A DNA stretch of 64,000 bases from Jannaschia aquimarina (GTDB lineage: Bacteria; Pseudomonadota; Alphaproteobacteria; Rhodobacterales; Rhodobacteraceae). The translations under genes were made by a program, and so were the position numbers. Positions within the stretch are counted from its first letter, which is position 1. Every line of letters starts with the position of its first letter. Location: positions 1 through 64,000 of the forward strand of contig NZ_JYFE01000048.1 of the NCBI RefSeq assembly GCF_000877395.1, in the 5' to 3' direction. The notes beneath the pieces are model-generated. The model made no database searches, was not told where the DNA came from, and saw only the letters and a list, made by a program, of their open reading frames with translations. This document shows positions 43,487 to 52,524 of this stretch, piece by piece.

Positions 43487-46015
43487 ATGAGCATGCCGTT
43501 GCAGTACGAACCTACCCCGACCGCACCCCCACTCTCCAGCGATAAGGTCCAAGCCGCGCTCATCGCGGACCTTCCCCGCCAGCTCGCCATCCGTGTCCTC
43601 GGCCCGAACCACCTTGCTACCGACCAGCATCTGCTCGGTCCGGACGACTGGTGGCGGTCGGAGGAGGACGAACTCCTCGACGACGACGAACCCGACGCCG
43701 AACAGATGGGAGAGGTCGTCGCGCGGATGACCGAGGCGGACCAAGTCGGCTCGACCGTGGGCCTAGATCTGCCCGTCGATCGCCCAGAGTTGAGCGGCGC
43801 CGACCGGACGAAGGCGTTCCTCGCATGGCAGCTCGGGGCAGCCATTCGCGCCGCCCTCGTGGCCGCACCGAACCTGGACCCGAGGCGGCTCGCCCACGGC
43901 GGGGCGGTCCTCGACCTCCGGGTTGCTACGCATCTCGACCATGGCGATCATGTTCGGGCGGAGACGATCGCGCTCAAGGCGGTCGTAGATATGCTTCGCA
44001 AGCTCCTCGGCGCCCCCGACAGACCCACCGGACGGATCACCTTCGAGAGCGTCCTGGGCCTATCGGACGACGATCCCGGGACCGATCCGCTCACGACCAA
44101 AGCCCGTCCAAAGCGGCGGAGGTCGCCCGCGCCCGGGAACGCACCGGTCGCGCGTCCCGTCGGCGAGTGGGTCGCCCGGGAGAGCCTCGACTATGCCGCG
44201 ATCGGTCACTTCGTCGTCTGTCTCACGGATCGCGACGCGTGCCTGCCGCCAGAGGTGGATGCCGTCCTCGATCTTAAGGCTTCGCTGGAGCCGCTGACAC
44301 GAGAGGACATGACTGGTCTCATCGGGTTGACGCATGGCATTGCAGACCATGCCGCGGAGGCCAACCTGCGGCAACGGCTGCCGTCCGACGCGGACCTTTG
44401 CAGCCTCTCGACCGCAAGCGTCCTCGCGGCCCTCGCGGGACCAACGGCGTCTGCGGTCGCCGAGCGCCTCGCAAAGATGACGGAGATCGCCGAGGAACGG
44501 CGCCCGGTGGCGGGCGACAATGCAGCCGGGGGAGAGGGCAAGTCGCAAGCCACCGGTGGCGAGAGGCCCACCAGTTCGAACCGGCTCACCCTCGCCGACG
44601 TGAAAGGGCAGGACGCCGTCGTCGAGGAGCTGCGCGGCATCGCCGCCGATATGCGCCTGTGGGAAAGCGACACGATTGCCTGGTCGGACCTCGTCAGTTC
44701 CGTGATCCTCCACGGACCGCCTGGGACCGGCAAGACGATGGCCGCCGAGGCGCTGGCCGGCGAACTCGGCGTTCCCTTGATCGACGCATCCGTCGGCACG
44801 GCGCAATCGAAGGGGCCGCTGAGTTCGGTACTGGCGGCCTTCGAGGCGGCCGTCACCAAGGCGGAGGCATCCGCGCCCTGTGTCCTGCTCATGGACGAGC
44901 TGGATTCGTTGATGCCGCGCGACAACGAGCGCGACAACGGCTACATGCGCCTCCTCGTGAATGCCGTCCTCGAGGCCCTGACGCGTATCCAGTCGATGGA
45001 GGGCGTGATCCTCGTCGGAGCGACGAACGACCTGCGGATGATCGACCCGGCGATCCGGCGGAGCGGGCGGTTCGATTTGAAGCTGCGGATGGCGAACCCG
45101 GACCTCACGGGAATCCGCGCGATCGTCCGGGCGGAACTCGGCGACGCGGCTGACCCGAGAGATGCACCGGCATTGAACGCCGCGCTCGTCAACCTGATCG
45201 GCCGGTCTGGCGCGGACGCGGCGATGGTCGCCCGTAGAGCGAAAGGCCTCGCCCGACGAGGGGCCTCCGAGAGGGGCGAAGCTGTCCGTATCACCGTCCC
45301 AGACCTCGCGGTGGCCGTCGCGGATATCGCACCCCCTTTGGACCTGGACGACCTCCGCCGGATCGCGATCCATGAGGCCGGGCATGCCCTCGTCGGCGCG
45401 GCCTGTGGGCTGGGGTTGCCCCGCGCCGTCCGCGTCGCGGGCGAAGGCGGCGTTGCGGCGTTCCCGCCCCGCGCTCTTCGCACGTCCGCGGTTCTCCGGG
45501 TGCAGATCCTGACCACCCTCGCTGGACGCGAAGCCGAGCGGCTCGTCTTCGGCGACGTATCGACGGGTGCGGCGAGCGACCTCGCCACCGCGACGATGAT
45601 CGTCTTGGAGGCGGAACGCCAGTGCGGAATGGGGAGTGAAGGCATCGCGTGGGAGCCCCTTCCCGCCGCGGGGACGCCGCTTTCAGAAGCGGAGCGCCGC
45701 TTCGTCAACGAGCGGCTCGAACCCCTCTCCCGCGAGGTCGCGGGGTTGCTCGCTCATCATCGTGCGACGCTTCTCGCAATCGCCGACCGGCTCGTCGCCG
45801 ACCGCGACCTCGATACGGCCACCATTGAGGCCCTTCTCGCCTCGCTTGCGAAAAATCATTTGCCAGAACCAGATGGGAGCCTCTATGCAAGCGGCGAATC
45901 ACGAGGTGACCACGATGATACGAGCCAGAACCAGGACCCGTCCGACCGACGCCTGACGACGCCCGTATCACGTGCGCGGCAGGCGCACCCTCCTTCAGAG
46001 GCACCCCTGCCATGA
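43487..46015 (+). CDS. FtsH-like AAA+ ATPase with M41 metalloprotease domain
   Basis: The 842-residue protein has an unrecognised N-terminal 350 residues, an AAA+ domain with GPPGTGKT near 409, LLMDELDSLMPR near 466, and RRSGRFDLKLRM (arginine fingers), then a zinc-protease HEAGH at about 629. Unlike housekeeping FtsH there are no obvious N-terminal transmembrane helices, so it is probably soluble. A GTG 12 bp upstream is an alternative start. It lies just before the transposase operon and may be cargo or an accessory factor. Confidence 0.85.
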   Translation: MSMPLQYEPTPTAPPLSSDKVQAALIADLPRQLAIRVLGPNHLATDQHLLGPDDWWRSEEDELLDDDEPDAEQMGEVVARMTEADQVGSTVGLDLPVDRPELSGADRTKAFLAWQLGAAIRAALVAAPNLDPRRLAHGGAVLDLRVATHLDHGDHVRAETIALKAVVDMLRKLLGAPDRPTGRITFESVLGLSDDDPGTDPLTTKARPKRRRSPAPGNAPVARPVGEWVARESLDYAAIGHFVVCLTDRDACLPPEVDAVLDLKASLEPLTREDMTGLIGLTHGIADHAAEANLRQRLPSDADLCSLSTASVLAALAGPTASAVAERLAKMTEIAEERRPVAGDNAAGGEGKSQATGGERPTSSNRLTLADVKGQDAVVEELRGIAADMRLWESDTIAWSDLVSSVILHGPPGTGKTMAAEALAGELGVPLIDASVGTAQSKGPLSSVLAAFEAAVTKAEASAPCVLLMDELDSLMPRDNERDNGYMRLLVNAVLEALTRIQSMEGVILVGATNDLRMIDPAIRRSGRFDLKLRMANPDLTGIRAIVRAELGDAADPRDAPALNAALVNLIGRSGADAAMVARRAKGLARRGASERGEAVRITVPDLAVAVADIAPPLDLDDLRRIAIHEAGHALVGAACGLGLPRAVRVAGEGGVAAFPPRALRTSAVLRVQILTTLAGREAERLVFGDVSTGAASDLATATMIVLEAERQCGMGSEGIAWEPLPAAGTPLSEAERRFVNERLEPLSREVAGLLAHHRATLLAIADRLVADRDLDTATIEALLASLAKNHLPEPDGSLYASGESRGDHDDTSQNQDPSDRRLTTPVSRARQAHPPSEAPLP

Positions 46016-46438
46016 TCTATCTCCTCCCCAAGGGCGCTGCCTGCGGCAGCCTGCCCTCCGATCTTCTCAGTCCGATATCCGGCCTTCCGCCTCGCCACCG
46101 GTGTGCGCGGGTCCGAGATCGGTCCGGTCGTCTTCACGCCTGACCCGTAGATCGCGTCCTCGCGCATGCCCGTCTCTCCTTCGAGATCGGGATATCGCAA
46201 CCCATGTTCTTCCATGCCCTGACGGGTGAGGCCGCGCCTCGCCCGAACCTAGTTCTGTCCCCGACGGGTCCCCGCGCGCGCCGAATAGCCGGCGGGCCGG
46301 CAGGCGACGACTAACCGTCCGCACCTGACCGATTCCGTCCGTTCGCCCACGGGCCCGACATGCCTCCGCTCATCCGAATGACCGGGCGAGCGGCATGGCC
46401 GCGCTGTGCGCGGCGTCCAGAACCATGAGGACGAACCC
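46016..46438. other. Intergenic region before the transposase operon
   Basis: About 420 bp between the AAA+ protease gene and the TnsA-like gene. It presumably holds the operon's promoter. I find no convincing gene; reading frames on both strands up to 110 codons lack recognisable features. Confidence 0.4.
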
Positions 46439-47110
46439 ATGTCCCTCCATTCCGCCCCGGGAGCCGTCCGGCTGCCCGAACCCAGCCTTGCGCACCGCAG
46501 CTTCTCACCGCGCAGCAAGGGCCACTGCACTGCGGACGTCGTCATCGACGGACGCCGCCTGCACCTCGAAAGCCATACCGAACTGATGGCGCTTCTCTGC
46601 CTGTGGGCCTCGCCGGGCGTCGTCGCCGTGCGCGAGCAGCAGCTCTACGAATGGTTCGACCACGACGGCGTCGTGCACGAGCACTTCTTCGACCTCGTCG
46701 CGGACTTCGCGGACGGGACGACCGTGGCCTATGCGGTCCGCCCCGTCGCACGGCTGAGCCTCCGCTACCGGAAGGAGATGGAGATTATCCGCCAGCAGGC
46801 GATCGCGGAGGGCGCGTTCGACGACGTGCGCTTCCTAACGGAGCGGTCGTTCGACGCCGCCACGCGCCACAATGCGGCGCTGCTCCAAGGCTCGCGGCAT
46901 CCCGACCCGGACGTCGACGCCGCGGCCCGCGACGTCGTGCGCGGGATGTCCGGCACCGCGACGATCGGCGACCTCCGCGGACGCATCGGCCGCGGCGGAG
47001 CGGGCTTCCGCGCCGTCGTCCGGCTCGTCGGCGCGGGTGTCCTCGCGCCGCTGCGTCACGAGCGCCTCACCTCCTCCACCCTCCTCTTGAAGAAGGACCA
47101 CTTCCAATGA
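46439..47110 (+). CDS. TnsA-like protein of the Tn7-like transposon
   Basis: The 223-residue protein has a TnsA-like N-terminal half: LESHTELMALLCLWASPGVV, REQQLYEWF, HFFDLVADFADG, YAVRPVA. In active TnsA the matching positions are an acidic residue, a PDF aspartate and EVK. Here Asp85 is kept, but the Lys is Arg101. The C-terminal part looks like winged-helix DNA binding. The start is the ATG with GAGGA 8 bp upstream. Its stop overlaps the transposase start by 4 bp. Endonuclease activity is doubtful. Confidence 0.68.
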   Translation: MSLHSAPGAVRLPEPSLAHRSFSPRSKGHCTADVVIDGRRLHLESHTELMALLCLWASPGVVAVREQQLYEWFDHDGVVHEHFFDLVADFADGTTVAYAVRPVARLSLRYRKEMEIIRQQAIAEGAFDDVRFLTERSFDAATRHNAALLQGSRHPDPDVDAAARDVVRGMSGTATIGDLRGRIGRGGAGFRAVVRLVGAGVLAPLRHERLTSSTLLLKKDHFQ

Positions 47111-49353
47111 CCGTCCATGTCACCGCCACCCCCGCCGCCTTCGACACCACCCGTATGCGGGTCGGACCCTACGACCGCCTCTTGTCGGGGACCGTCGGCT
47201 ACCGCCTCATGCAGGATTATGGCGACGCGATCCTTTGCCATATCGACGACGGCACCGACCGCGCCGTGCAGTTCACCCAGGTTCAGTTGCGAAGCATGGT
47301 CGCGCGCGGCGAACTTCATATCGACCGCGATTGGTATCACCCCCACCGCGATGCGAAAGTCGAGGAGGAGGACCACCTGCTCCTCGACAAGCTGTCGCCG
47401 CGTGAGCAGGCGATCCTCGCATGGCGGTCCGCGCTGACGGACGCCGTCGAGGACCTCGTGCGTGAGGGCAAGCTGAAGCTCACCGATGACGACATCGCCG
47501 CGAACATGGACATGATCATCGGCCGCGCGCAGACGATGATGGGGCCGCACGCTGACCGACGTCGTGAACATCCCGTGCGGGCTCTCGACGAGAACAATCG
47601 TCCTGCGCCCGGAACGCTGCGGAAGTGGGTGTCCAAGCGCCGCAAGCGAGGCCTCGTCGGCATCTGCCCGGCGTTCGGCAACCGCGGCGGCCCCGGCATG
47701 CCGTTGAACCCCCAGATCCAGAAGATCATGTGGCAGGAGATCCAAGGCTACCTCGTGTTGAACGGTCCGTCGAAGACTGTGATCTGGCAGCGGGTCGCGC
47801 GCCGCGTCGACAAGTTGAATAAGCAGCGCGCCGTCGCAGGCCTCGAAATGCTCAAGCGTCCGAGCCGTACGACGGTGTCGAACGCCATCGGCAAGCTCGA
47901 CGCCTTCCAAGTGATGGTCGCCCGCGAGGGGGAGGAGCGAGCGCGGAAGGAGTTCCGCCCGGTCCTCGAGGGCATCCGCGCGGAGCGTCCGCTCGAGATC
48001 GTCATGATGGACACCCATACGCTCGATCTCTGGACGCTGATCGAGGAGAACAACTGGCACGACAAGCTGTCACCCGAGCTTCTGAAGACGATCCGGAAGA
48101 ACAAGGGCAAGCACCGCTTCAAGCTCACCTTCGCGATCTGCGCGGCGACCCGGGTGATCGTCGGGATGACCGTCTCTTTGTCGGAGAACACGCCAGCGGC
48201 GCTGCACACTCTTGCAATGGTGCTGTCGGACAAGGGCGTCTGGGCGGACTGCGTCGGCGCGCTGCGACCTTGGAACATGTACGGCCGGCCCGAGGAGGTC
48301 CTGACCGATGCCGGCAGCGCGTTCACGTCGGAGATCTTTCGGCATGCCTGCTTGGACTTGGGCATCGCTCCGCGGCGTGCGATGGCCGGGAAGCCCGAGA
48401 TGCGGGGCATCGGCGAGCGGATCTTCCGGACGGTCAACACGGGCCTCTGCGCCCGGCTGGCGGGCAACACGTTCCACGAGCTGGTCTCGCAAGATCAGCC
48501 CGACGACCTGCCGACAGGCTTCAAGACGGCCGCCCTGACGATCGAGGACCTCGTCTTCGCGATCGTCCGGTGGGTGGTGGACGTGTACCACCACTCCCCG
48601 CACGAGGGTTTGCTCGGGGCGACGCCCGCCGATGAGTGGCGTCGCCGGGTCGCCGAGTACGGAGTCATGCCGCCCCCGGACCGGGCCCGCATGCGCATGG
48701 CCTTCGGGACGCGCATCCGGCGAACGCTGTCCAAGGCGGGCGTGACCGTCCTCGGCGTCCGCTACCACTCCGCCCAACTGGCCGCGCACATGCACAAGCA
48801 CGGTCGTCGCAAGGTGGATGTGCGCTGGCACCCGTCCGACATCGGCATGGTCGCCGTGCGCACGGAAGCGGGCTGGATCGACGTGCCCTCCGTGCAGCCC
48901 GAGTTCGAGGGCAGGCGCGCCGATACGTGGCTGACGGCCGCCAAGCACGTGCGCCCCGGACGGGCCAAGGCCAAGGAGATCGACCTCCGCGTCGCACTCG
49001 AAGCCCTGGAGGCGATCGAGGCCCCCTCGAACGACGCGCGGCTGACCGCCGGGATCACGGTCGATCCGTGGGACGAGGGACGACTGGCAAGCGCGGAGTC
49101 GCGGGTCTTCGCCGGCGTGACCTGGCGGGAGACTGGCAGCGCCGTCGAGGACCGTCCCTGCGACGGGTTCATCGGCGAGGCCATCGGCGACCCCATCGAC
49201 CCGCCCCGGCTACCCGATGCCGTCGAGGTCGCGCCGACGGCTCCGGCACCGGTGGCCGCACCGACGCCCGGCACCGCACCGGAGACCGAGCCCACCGAGC
49301 CCACGCGCGCGACCCGGCGCGACGGCAGTACCCTGCGCATCGAGGAGGACTGA
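47107..49353 (+). CDS. tniA: Mu/TniA/TnsB-type DDE transposase
   Basis: The 748-residue protein carries the retroviral-integrase catalytic triad Asp302 (MMDTHTLD), Asp401 (LTDAGSAF) and Glu437 (GIGERIFR), a DD-35-E arrangement, followed by a Mu-type beta-barrel C-terminus (MHKHGRRKVDVRWHPSDIG). It joins transposon ends to target DNA. A Pro/Ala-rich tail (APVAAPTPGTAPETEP) may bind the AAA+ partner. It overlaps the TnsA-like gene by ATGA and is 2 bp from tniB. Confidence 0.93.
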   Translation: MTVHVTATPAAFDTTRMRVGPYDRLLSGTVGYRLMQDYGDAILCHIDDGTDRAVQFTQVQLRSMVARGELHIDRDWYHPHRDAKVEEEDHLLLDKLSPREQAILAWRSALTDAVEDLVREGKLKLTDDDIAANMDMIIGRAQTMMGPHADRRREHPVRALDENNRPAPGTLRKWVSKRRKRGLVGICPAFGNRGGPGMPLNPQIQKIMWQEIQGYLVLNGPSKTVIWQRVARRVDKLNKQRAVAGLEMLKRPSRTTVSNAIGKLDAFQVMVAREGEERARKEFRPVLEGIRAERPLEIVMMDTHTLDLWTLIEENNWHDKLSPELLKTIRKNKGKHRFKLTFAICAATRVIVGMTVSLSENTPAALHTLAMVLSDKGVWADCVGALRPWNMYGRPEEVLTDAGSAFTSEIFRHACLDLGIAPRRAMAGKPEMRGIGERIFRTVNTGLCARLAGNTFHELVSQDQPDDLPTGFKTAALTIEDLVFAIVRWVVDVYHHSPHEGLLGATPADEWRRRVAEYGVMPPPDRARMRMAFGTRIRRTLSKAGVTVLGVRYHSAQLAAHMHKHGRRKVDVRWHPSDIGMVAVRTEAGWIDVPSVQPEFEGRRADTWLTAAKHVRPGRAKAKEIDLRVALEALEAIEAPSNDARLTAGITVDPWDEGRLASAESRVFAGVTWRETGSAVEDRPCDGFIGEAIGDPIDPPRLPDAVEVAPTAPAPVAAPTPGTAPETEPTEPTRATRRDGSTLRIEED

Positions 49354-49355
49354 TC

Positions 49356-50342
49356 ATGCCCGACCACGTCAGGATCCAGGACGTCATGGACACCATTCGG
49401 CGCCTCCACGTCGGCACCGAGGCGGACGAGGCCCTTCGCGAGCAGATCGATCGGCTGCTGCGCCGCAACGAGGAGGGCGACCTCCTGCCCGAGCCCGTGC
49501 GGGTGGGTCGGACCGCCGAGACGCGCGGCATCCTCTTCGTGGATGCCGCGGGGGCCGGGAAGACCACCGCCGTCTCCCGCGCGCTCGAGAAGCACCCCGC
49601 CTTGGGTGGCGCGGACGGAGAGGCCACCGCGTTCCTTGCAGCGACGGTTCCGACGGAGCCGACGCTCAAGGCTATGGCGATCAAGCTCCTGCAAGAAGCA
49701 GACTACCCAAACCGATCTAGTGGCGCGAAGCTGGAACGGACTCGCCGGACATCCTTCCAGCTGTTCGATCATCTGCGCGAGCTGATGGACCGGAACGGGC
49801 AGATCGTCCTCTGGATCGACGAGGCACACGACCTGATGGCCCGCGATCCTGAGCAGATCCTGCGCGCGGTGAAGTCGCTGATGCAGGACGACAAGTCTGT
49901 CATCGTGATCCTGTCTGGGACCGAGCGGTTGGGCGAATTGATCCGGTCGGACCCGCAGGTTCAGCGACGCTTCACCATCGTCGCGCCCGATCCGCTGAGC
50001 GTGGCTACGGACCGGGAACGGCTGCTCGACATCCTCGACCACTACTGCGAGCGCACAAGCCTCGGTCGGATCGAGGACGAGACGGTCGTACCCCGTCTCC
50101 TCGTCGCTGCACGCGACCGGTTCGGCCGGGCCATCGAGATGATGCAGGGCGCGGTCGAGCAGGCGATGATGGAAGAGGCCGACACTCTCGACCTTTGGCA
50201 CTTCGCGCTCGCGTGGGGGATGAGGGAAGGCACCGACCGGGAGACCAATCCGTTCGTCGTCGATGATTGGGCGCGGATCGATCCGGATGCCCAGCCGGAG
50301 GAACCCGTGGTCAAGAAGAAGCGGACGCGGCGAAAGAAGTAG
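49356..50342 (+). CDS. tniB: TniB/TnsC-type AAA+ transposition regulator
   Basis: The 328-residue ATPase has Walker A DAAGAGKTT (63-71), Walker B VLWIDEAHDLM near 150, and a sensor region VILSGTERLGEL. Such proteins pass the target signal from TniQ to the transposase. The C-terminus is basic (KKKRTRRKK). GAGGAGG precedes the ATG, 2 bp after the tniA stop. A strong terminator follows. Confidence 0.92.
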   Translation: MPDHVRIQDVMDTIRRLHVGTEADEALREQIDRLLRRNEEGDLLPEPVRVGRTAETRGILFVDAAGAGKTTAVSRALEKHPALGGADGEATAFLAATVPTEPTLKAMAIKLLQEADYPNRSSGAKLERTRRTSFQLFDHLRELMDRNGQIVLWIDEAHDLMARDPEQILRAVKSLMQDDKSVIVILSGTERLGELIRSDPQVQRRFTIVAPDPLSVATDRERLLDILDHYCERTSLGRIEDETVVPRLLVAARDRFGRAIEMMQGAVEQAMMEEADTLDLWHFALAWGMREGTDRETNPFVVDDWARIDPDAQPEEPVVKKKRTRRKK

Positions 50343-50372
50343 CTACTGCCTTCAACAACATCTCAAGTCTCG

Positions 50373-50406
50373 GAAGCGCTCGGCCTATGGCCGGGCGCTT
50401 CTTCTT
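50373..50406 (+). terminator. Terminator of the transposase operon
   Basis: GAAGCGCTCGGCC and GGCCGGGCGCTTC form a 13-bp stem (one T-G pair) around TAT, followed by TTCTTT. It lies 30 bp after tniB, just inside the transposon's right end. Confidence 0.88.
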
Positions 50407-50435
50407 TACGACGGGCTGGGTCCATGTTGGCCGCC

Positions 50436-50550
50436 GATGGCACGGAAGTCCTGTGCACGATGGCACGGAGGGTGGCGCGGTCGAAAACGAGGCTCTGATT
50501 TCATTGAGTTTTATGGGGCGTCCGGCGAGTCAATGGCACGGAAGTCTTAC
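50436..50550 (-). repeat. Right-end transposase-binding-like repeats
   Basis: Three copies of ATGGCACGGA occur at 50437 (GATGGCACGGAAGTCC), 50459 (GATGGCACGGAGGGTG) and 50531 (CAATGGCACGGAAGTCTT). They are inverse to the left-end copies. The rightmost probably marks the outer edge; ACA at 50556-50558 could be the terminal trinucleotide of a TGT...ACA element. Confidence 0.7.
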
Positions 50551-50740
50551 GTTCTACAGCTTGGTCTGCGGCGGGACTGACGTCTGAGCGGGGCGCTCGC
50601 GGGGCTGGATGGATCGTTCAGCGGACGGTCGAAGCGTTGAGCGTGCGGACCCCATGCGGCACAGCCGGGCACATTCGGGGGGCGGAGGAATAGGACGCGC
50701 ATGTGCGGTATTGCTGGGTGAGCGCCGGTCCCGCAGGGCG

Positions 50741-50759
50741 ATCGGTCCAGTGGACCGAT
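50741..50759. repeat. Palindrome inside the RAYT remnant
   Basis: ATCGGTCCAGTGGACCGAT is a perfect odd-centred palindrome of 19 bp. It occupies the place where the N-terminal coding part of the RAYT gene is expected. It may be a second REP family of this genome; only one copy is seen here. Confidence 0.5.
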
Positions 50760-50787
50760 TGAGGCGCGAACGCGCGAGGCGCCGGAC

Positions 50788-51110
50788 GTGTTGCCGGATC
50801 ACATGCACGCGGTTTGGACGTTGCCGGAGGGAGATACGGAGTATTCGGTGCGGTGGGGCGCGATCAAGGCGCGGTTTTCGATGGCGATGTGTAGGGCGGG
50901 TTTCACCCCGCCCTACGGCGCAAGGGCAGGTGGAGTTGAGGCAGCCCCGGTTTTGGGAGCATCACATTCGGAGCGCGGAGGATTACGCCGCGCATGTCCG
51001 GTATTGTTGGACGAACCCGGTGAAGCACGGGTTGTGCGAGGCGCCGGAGGAATGGGCGTTGTCGTCGGTGCTTGGGGCGATGCGGCAGGGGGTGTATCCG
51101 CAGGGCGGGG
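50788..51110 (+). pseudogene. REP-associated tyrosine transposase (RAYT) remnant
   Basis: Two frames together give the RAYT signature: LPDHMHAVWTLPEGD (with the HxH metal site) and RWGAIKARFSMAMCRAG, then after a REP palindrome and frame change QPRFWEHHIRSAEDYAAHVR, YCWTNPVKHGLCEAPEEW. The N-terminus is missing and the C-terminus runs into another REP. RAYTs are single-copy Y1-transposase relatives that spread REP sequences. This one is clearly dead, apparently killed by the sequences it mobilises. Confidence 0.8.
50891..50916. repeat. REP palindrome 1, inside RAYT
   Basis: GTAGGGCGGG and CCCGCCCTAC are perfect 10-bp arms with a 6-nt loop. The element sits between the two RAYT reading frames and shifts the frame. 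Confidence 0.82.
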
Positions 51111-51121
51111 TTTACCCCGCC
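51103..51121. repeat. REP palindrome 2, at the SIR2 gene's 3' end
   Basis: GGCGGGG-TTTA-CCCCGCC is followed by GGGGTTGCTAC. It lies at the end of the RAYT remnant and contains the TAA stop of the SIR2 gene. Confidence 0.75.
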
Positions 51122-52521
51122 GGGGTTGCTACGCAAGCGTCATCATCGTTCTCAATCTCGTAAGGTGCGCCGTCCTTGACAAGTTGCAAGAGCCCGATTG
51201 TGTCGTCCGTATATTTATGTATTTCGGATTTCCTGCCGACCTTCACCTTGCTGTGATATCGGTTATCCGTTGCCTTAAGATCGACGCCTTTTTCCTCAAC
51301 GATCTTCTTGAGTAGCTTGTCGGCCCCATGCCACCCTGGATAGCCAAGAGACCTCCCGACATCTGAGAGGATGTATTTATATCTTGCGGAGAACTCCGTG
51401 GCGGATTGCATTGAGGCGACACCGAACAGTCGGGCAAATTCATCCTCCGACTTTACTTTCTCTGCAATGAGTTCGAAATCGACTTCGACCTGTTGCTTCG
51501 GAATATCCGAGCGAACAAGATTGTAAGACCTCGCTAGAAGGGACCGTAGCAATTGAGGGTTGAAATTTGCCAGAGGGGCGTTGTGACCAAATGCTTCGAA
51601 GACCCACGTAAAATCAGACGCCTCAATTGAGTTGACCCGGATACCTTTGCTTGCCGATACCTGAAGGATCCTTTCCGCGCCAGCCCCGCCATTCCCCGGC
51701 CTCGTCAGAAAGAAAATATTCCGAAGAAGCTCCCCCGGCAGGTCGACTGCCTCCTCCAGGTCTTCAAGAATTCTGCGAATGTTCGGGTCTTCCGCGCTGT
51801 AGCCGACGAACAAAACAATATGCTCTGCGAAGAAAGTGAGGAGCTTCGCGGTTAGATATTTTCGTTTCGCGGAGAAAATATCGTAGTCTTCACTCGTAAG
51901 CACTAGCGAACTTGGCTTATCGACCGAGCCGTGTATTTTGAATATCTCGCCTACACTGGCGAACGGTGCCGTAATTAGACCTGAACCAAGGACTGGCTGG
52001 TAATCACTGAGGATCGCTTCTATTAGCCCGTCATAGTTTGTCGTTATGACCGCATGAGGCCGGATACTGCAGAAAGCCTCGGTTTCCTCCGAGTACTCCT
52101 TGGTCGGCATAATACCATACGTTTTTATCTTCTGCGCGATAGAGTATTTGAGATACGTGTCAGCAGGCAGACCAGCTTCAAAGAGAATATCGGGGAAACT
52201 ATCACGCCCCTCGCCCCATGCCCACTCTTGGTAGTCAGGAACAAGTCGAGACGCGACGCTCTTGAGATCATCGTCTCTCTGAAGAAAATACTGGATTGGA
52301 TGGTTGATCGTCGGGCAATTATCTACTGCCCAAGAAAGAAGGCCGCGCCAGTCAGGAGCTCCGATCCAGCGCCTGCTCAAACCCGAGCCAGCGAAGATTA
52401 TTGGCTGAAATGAAAAGTGTTCTCTTGCTTCACCAATGCGCGCCACTACGGCTTCAATATACTCCGGGTCATCTGCCAACGTTTTCTTTTCCTTGAAATG
52501 GGACGCTATCGCCTTCGTCAC
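51112..52521 (-). CDS. SIR2-domain protein, defence-type
   Basis: The 469-residue protein has a SIR2-like NAD-binding domain: IIFAGSGLSRR (41-51), VITTNYDGLIEA near 158 and IFKIHGSVDKPSS near 195, with VLFVGYSAEDPNIRRIL. The C-terminal 170 residues are not recognised. SIR2 proteins of this type deplete NAD during phage infection. The GTG start is 4 bp from one REP and the stop lies inside another. GC is far below lepA. It is a separate acquisition, outside the Tn7-like element. Confidence 0.83.
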   Translation of the reverse strand: MTKAIASHFKEKKTLADDPEYIEAVVARIGEAREHFSFQPIIFAGSGLSRRWIGAPDWRGLLSWAVDNCPTINHPIQYFLQRDDDLKSVASRLVPDYQEWAWGEGRDSFPDILFEAGLPADTYLKYSIAQKIKTYGIMPTKEYSEETEAFCSIRPHAVITTNYDGLIEAILSDYQPVLGSGLITAPFASVGEIFKIHGSVDKPSSLVLTSEDYDIFSAKRKYLTAKLLTFFAEHIVLFVGYSAEDPNIRRILEDLEEAVDLPGELLRNIFFLTRPGNGGAGAERILQVSASKGIRVNSIEASDFTWVFEAFGHNAPLANFNPQLLRSLLARSYNLVRSDIPKQQVEVDFELIAEKVKSEDEFARLFGVASMQSATEFSARYKYILSDVGRSLGYPGWHGADKLLKKIVEEKGVDLKATDNRYHSKVKVGRKSEIHKYTDDTIGLLQLVKDGAPYEIENDDDACVATPAG

Positions 52522-52524
52522 CTT

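Larger units (their letters stand above)
8851..50558. mobile_element. Tn7-like transposon, about 41.7 kb
   Basis: The element is defined by TniQ (17354-19213), a TnsA-like protein, DDE transposase and AAA+ regulator (46439-50342), and by inverted repeats at both outer edges: three sites of type GACTTCCGTGCCATTG at 8851-8910 and three in opposite orientation at 50436-50550. It starts directly after tRNA-Arg. The limits are approximate because I cannot find a target duplication or matching terminal trinucleotides; the right end may be the ACA at 50556-50558. Cargo is mostly conflict and decayed genes. No Cas genes are present, so there is no sign of a CRISPR-guided transposon. Confidence 0.75.

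Noticed and set aside
43651-44277. Arg-rich frames overlapping the AAA+ protease gene
   Set aside because: They are out-of-frame readings of a conserved gene, with composition typical of antisense or shifted frames in GC-rich DNA.
8851-50558. CRISPR-associated transposon
   Set aside because: TniQ with TnsABC-like genes suggested it, but I find no Cas genes, no repeat-spacer array and no tracr-like sequence.
50267-50587. Reading frames across the transposon right end
   Set aside because: They overlap the tniB end, its terminator and the end repeats, and show no protein features.
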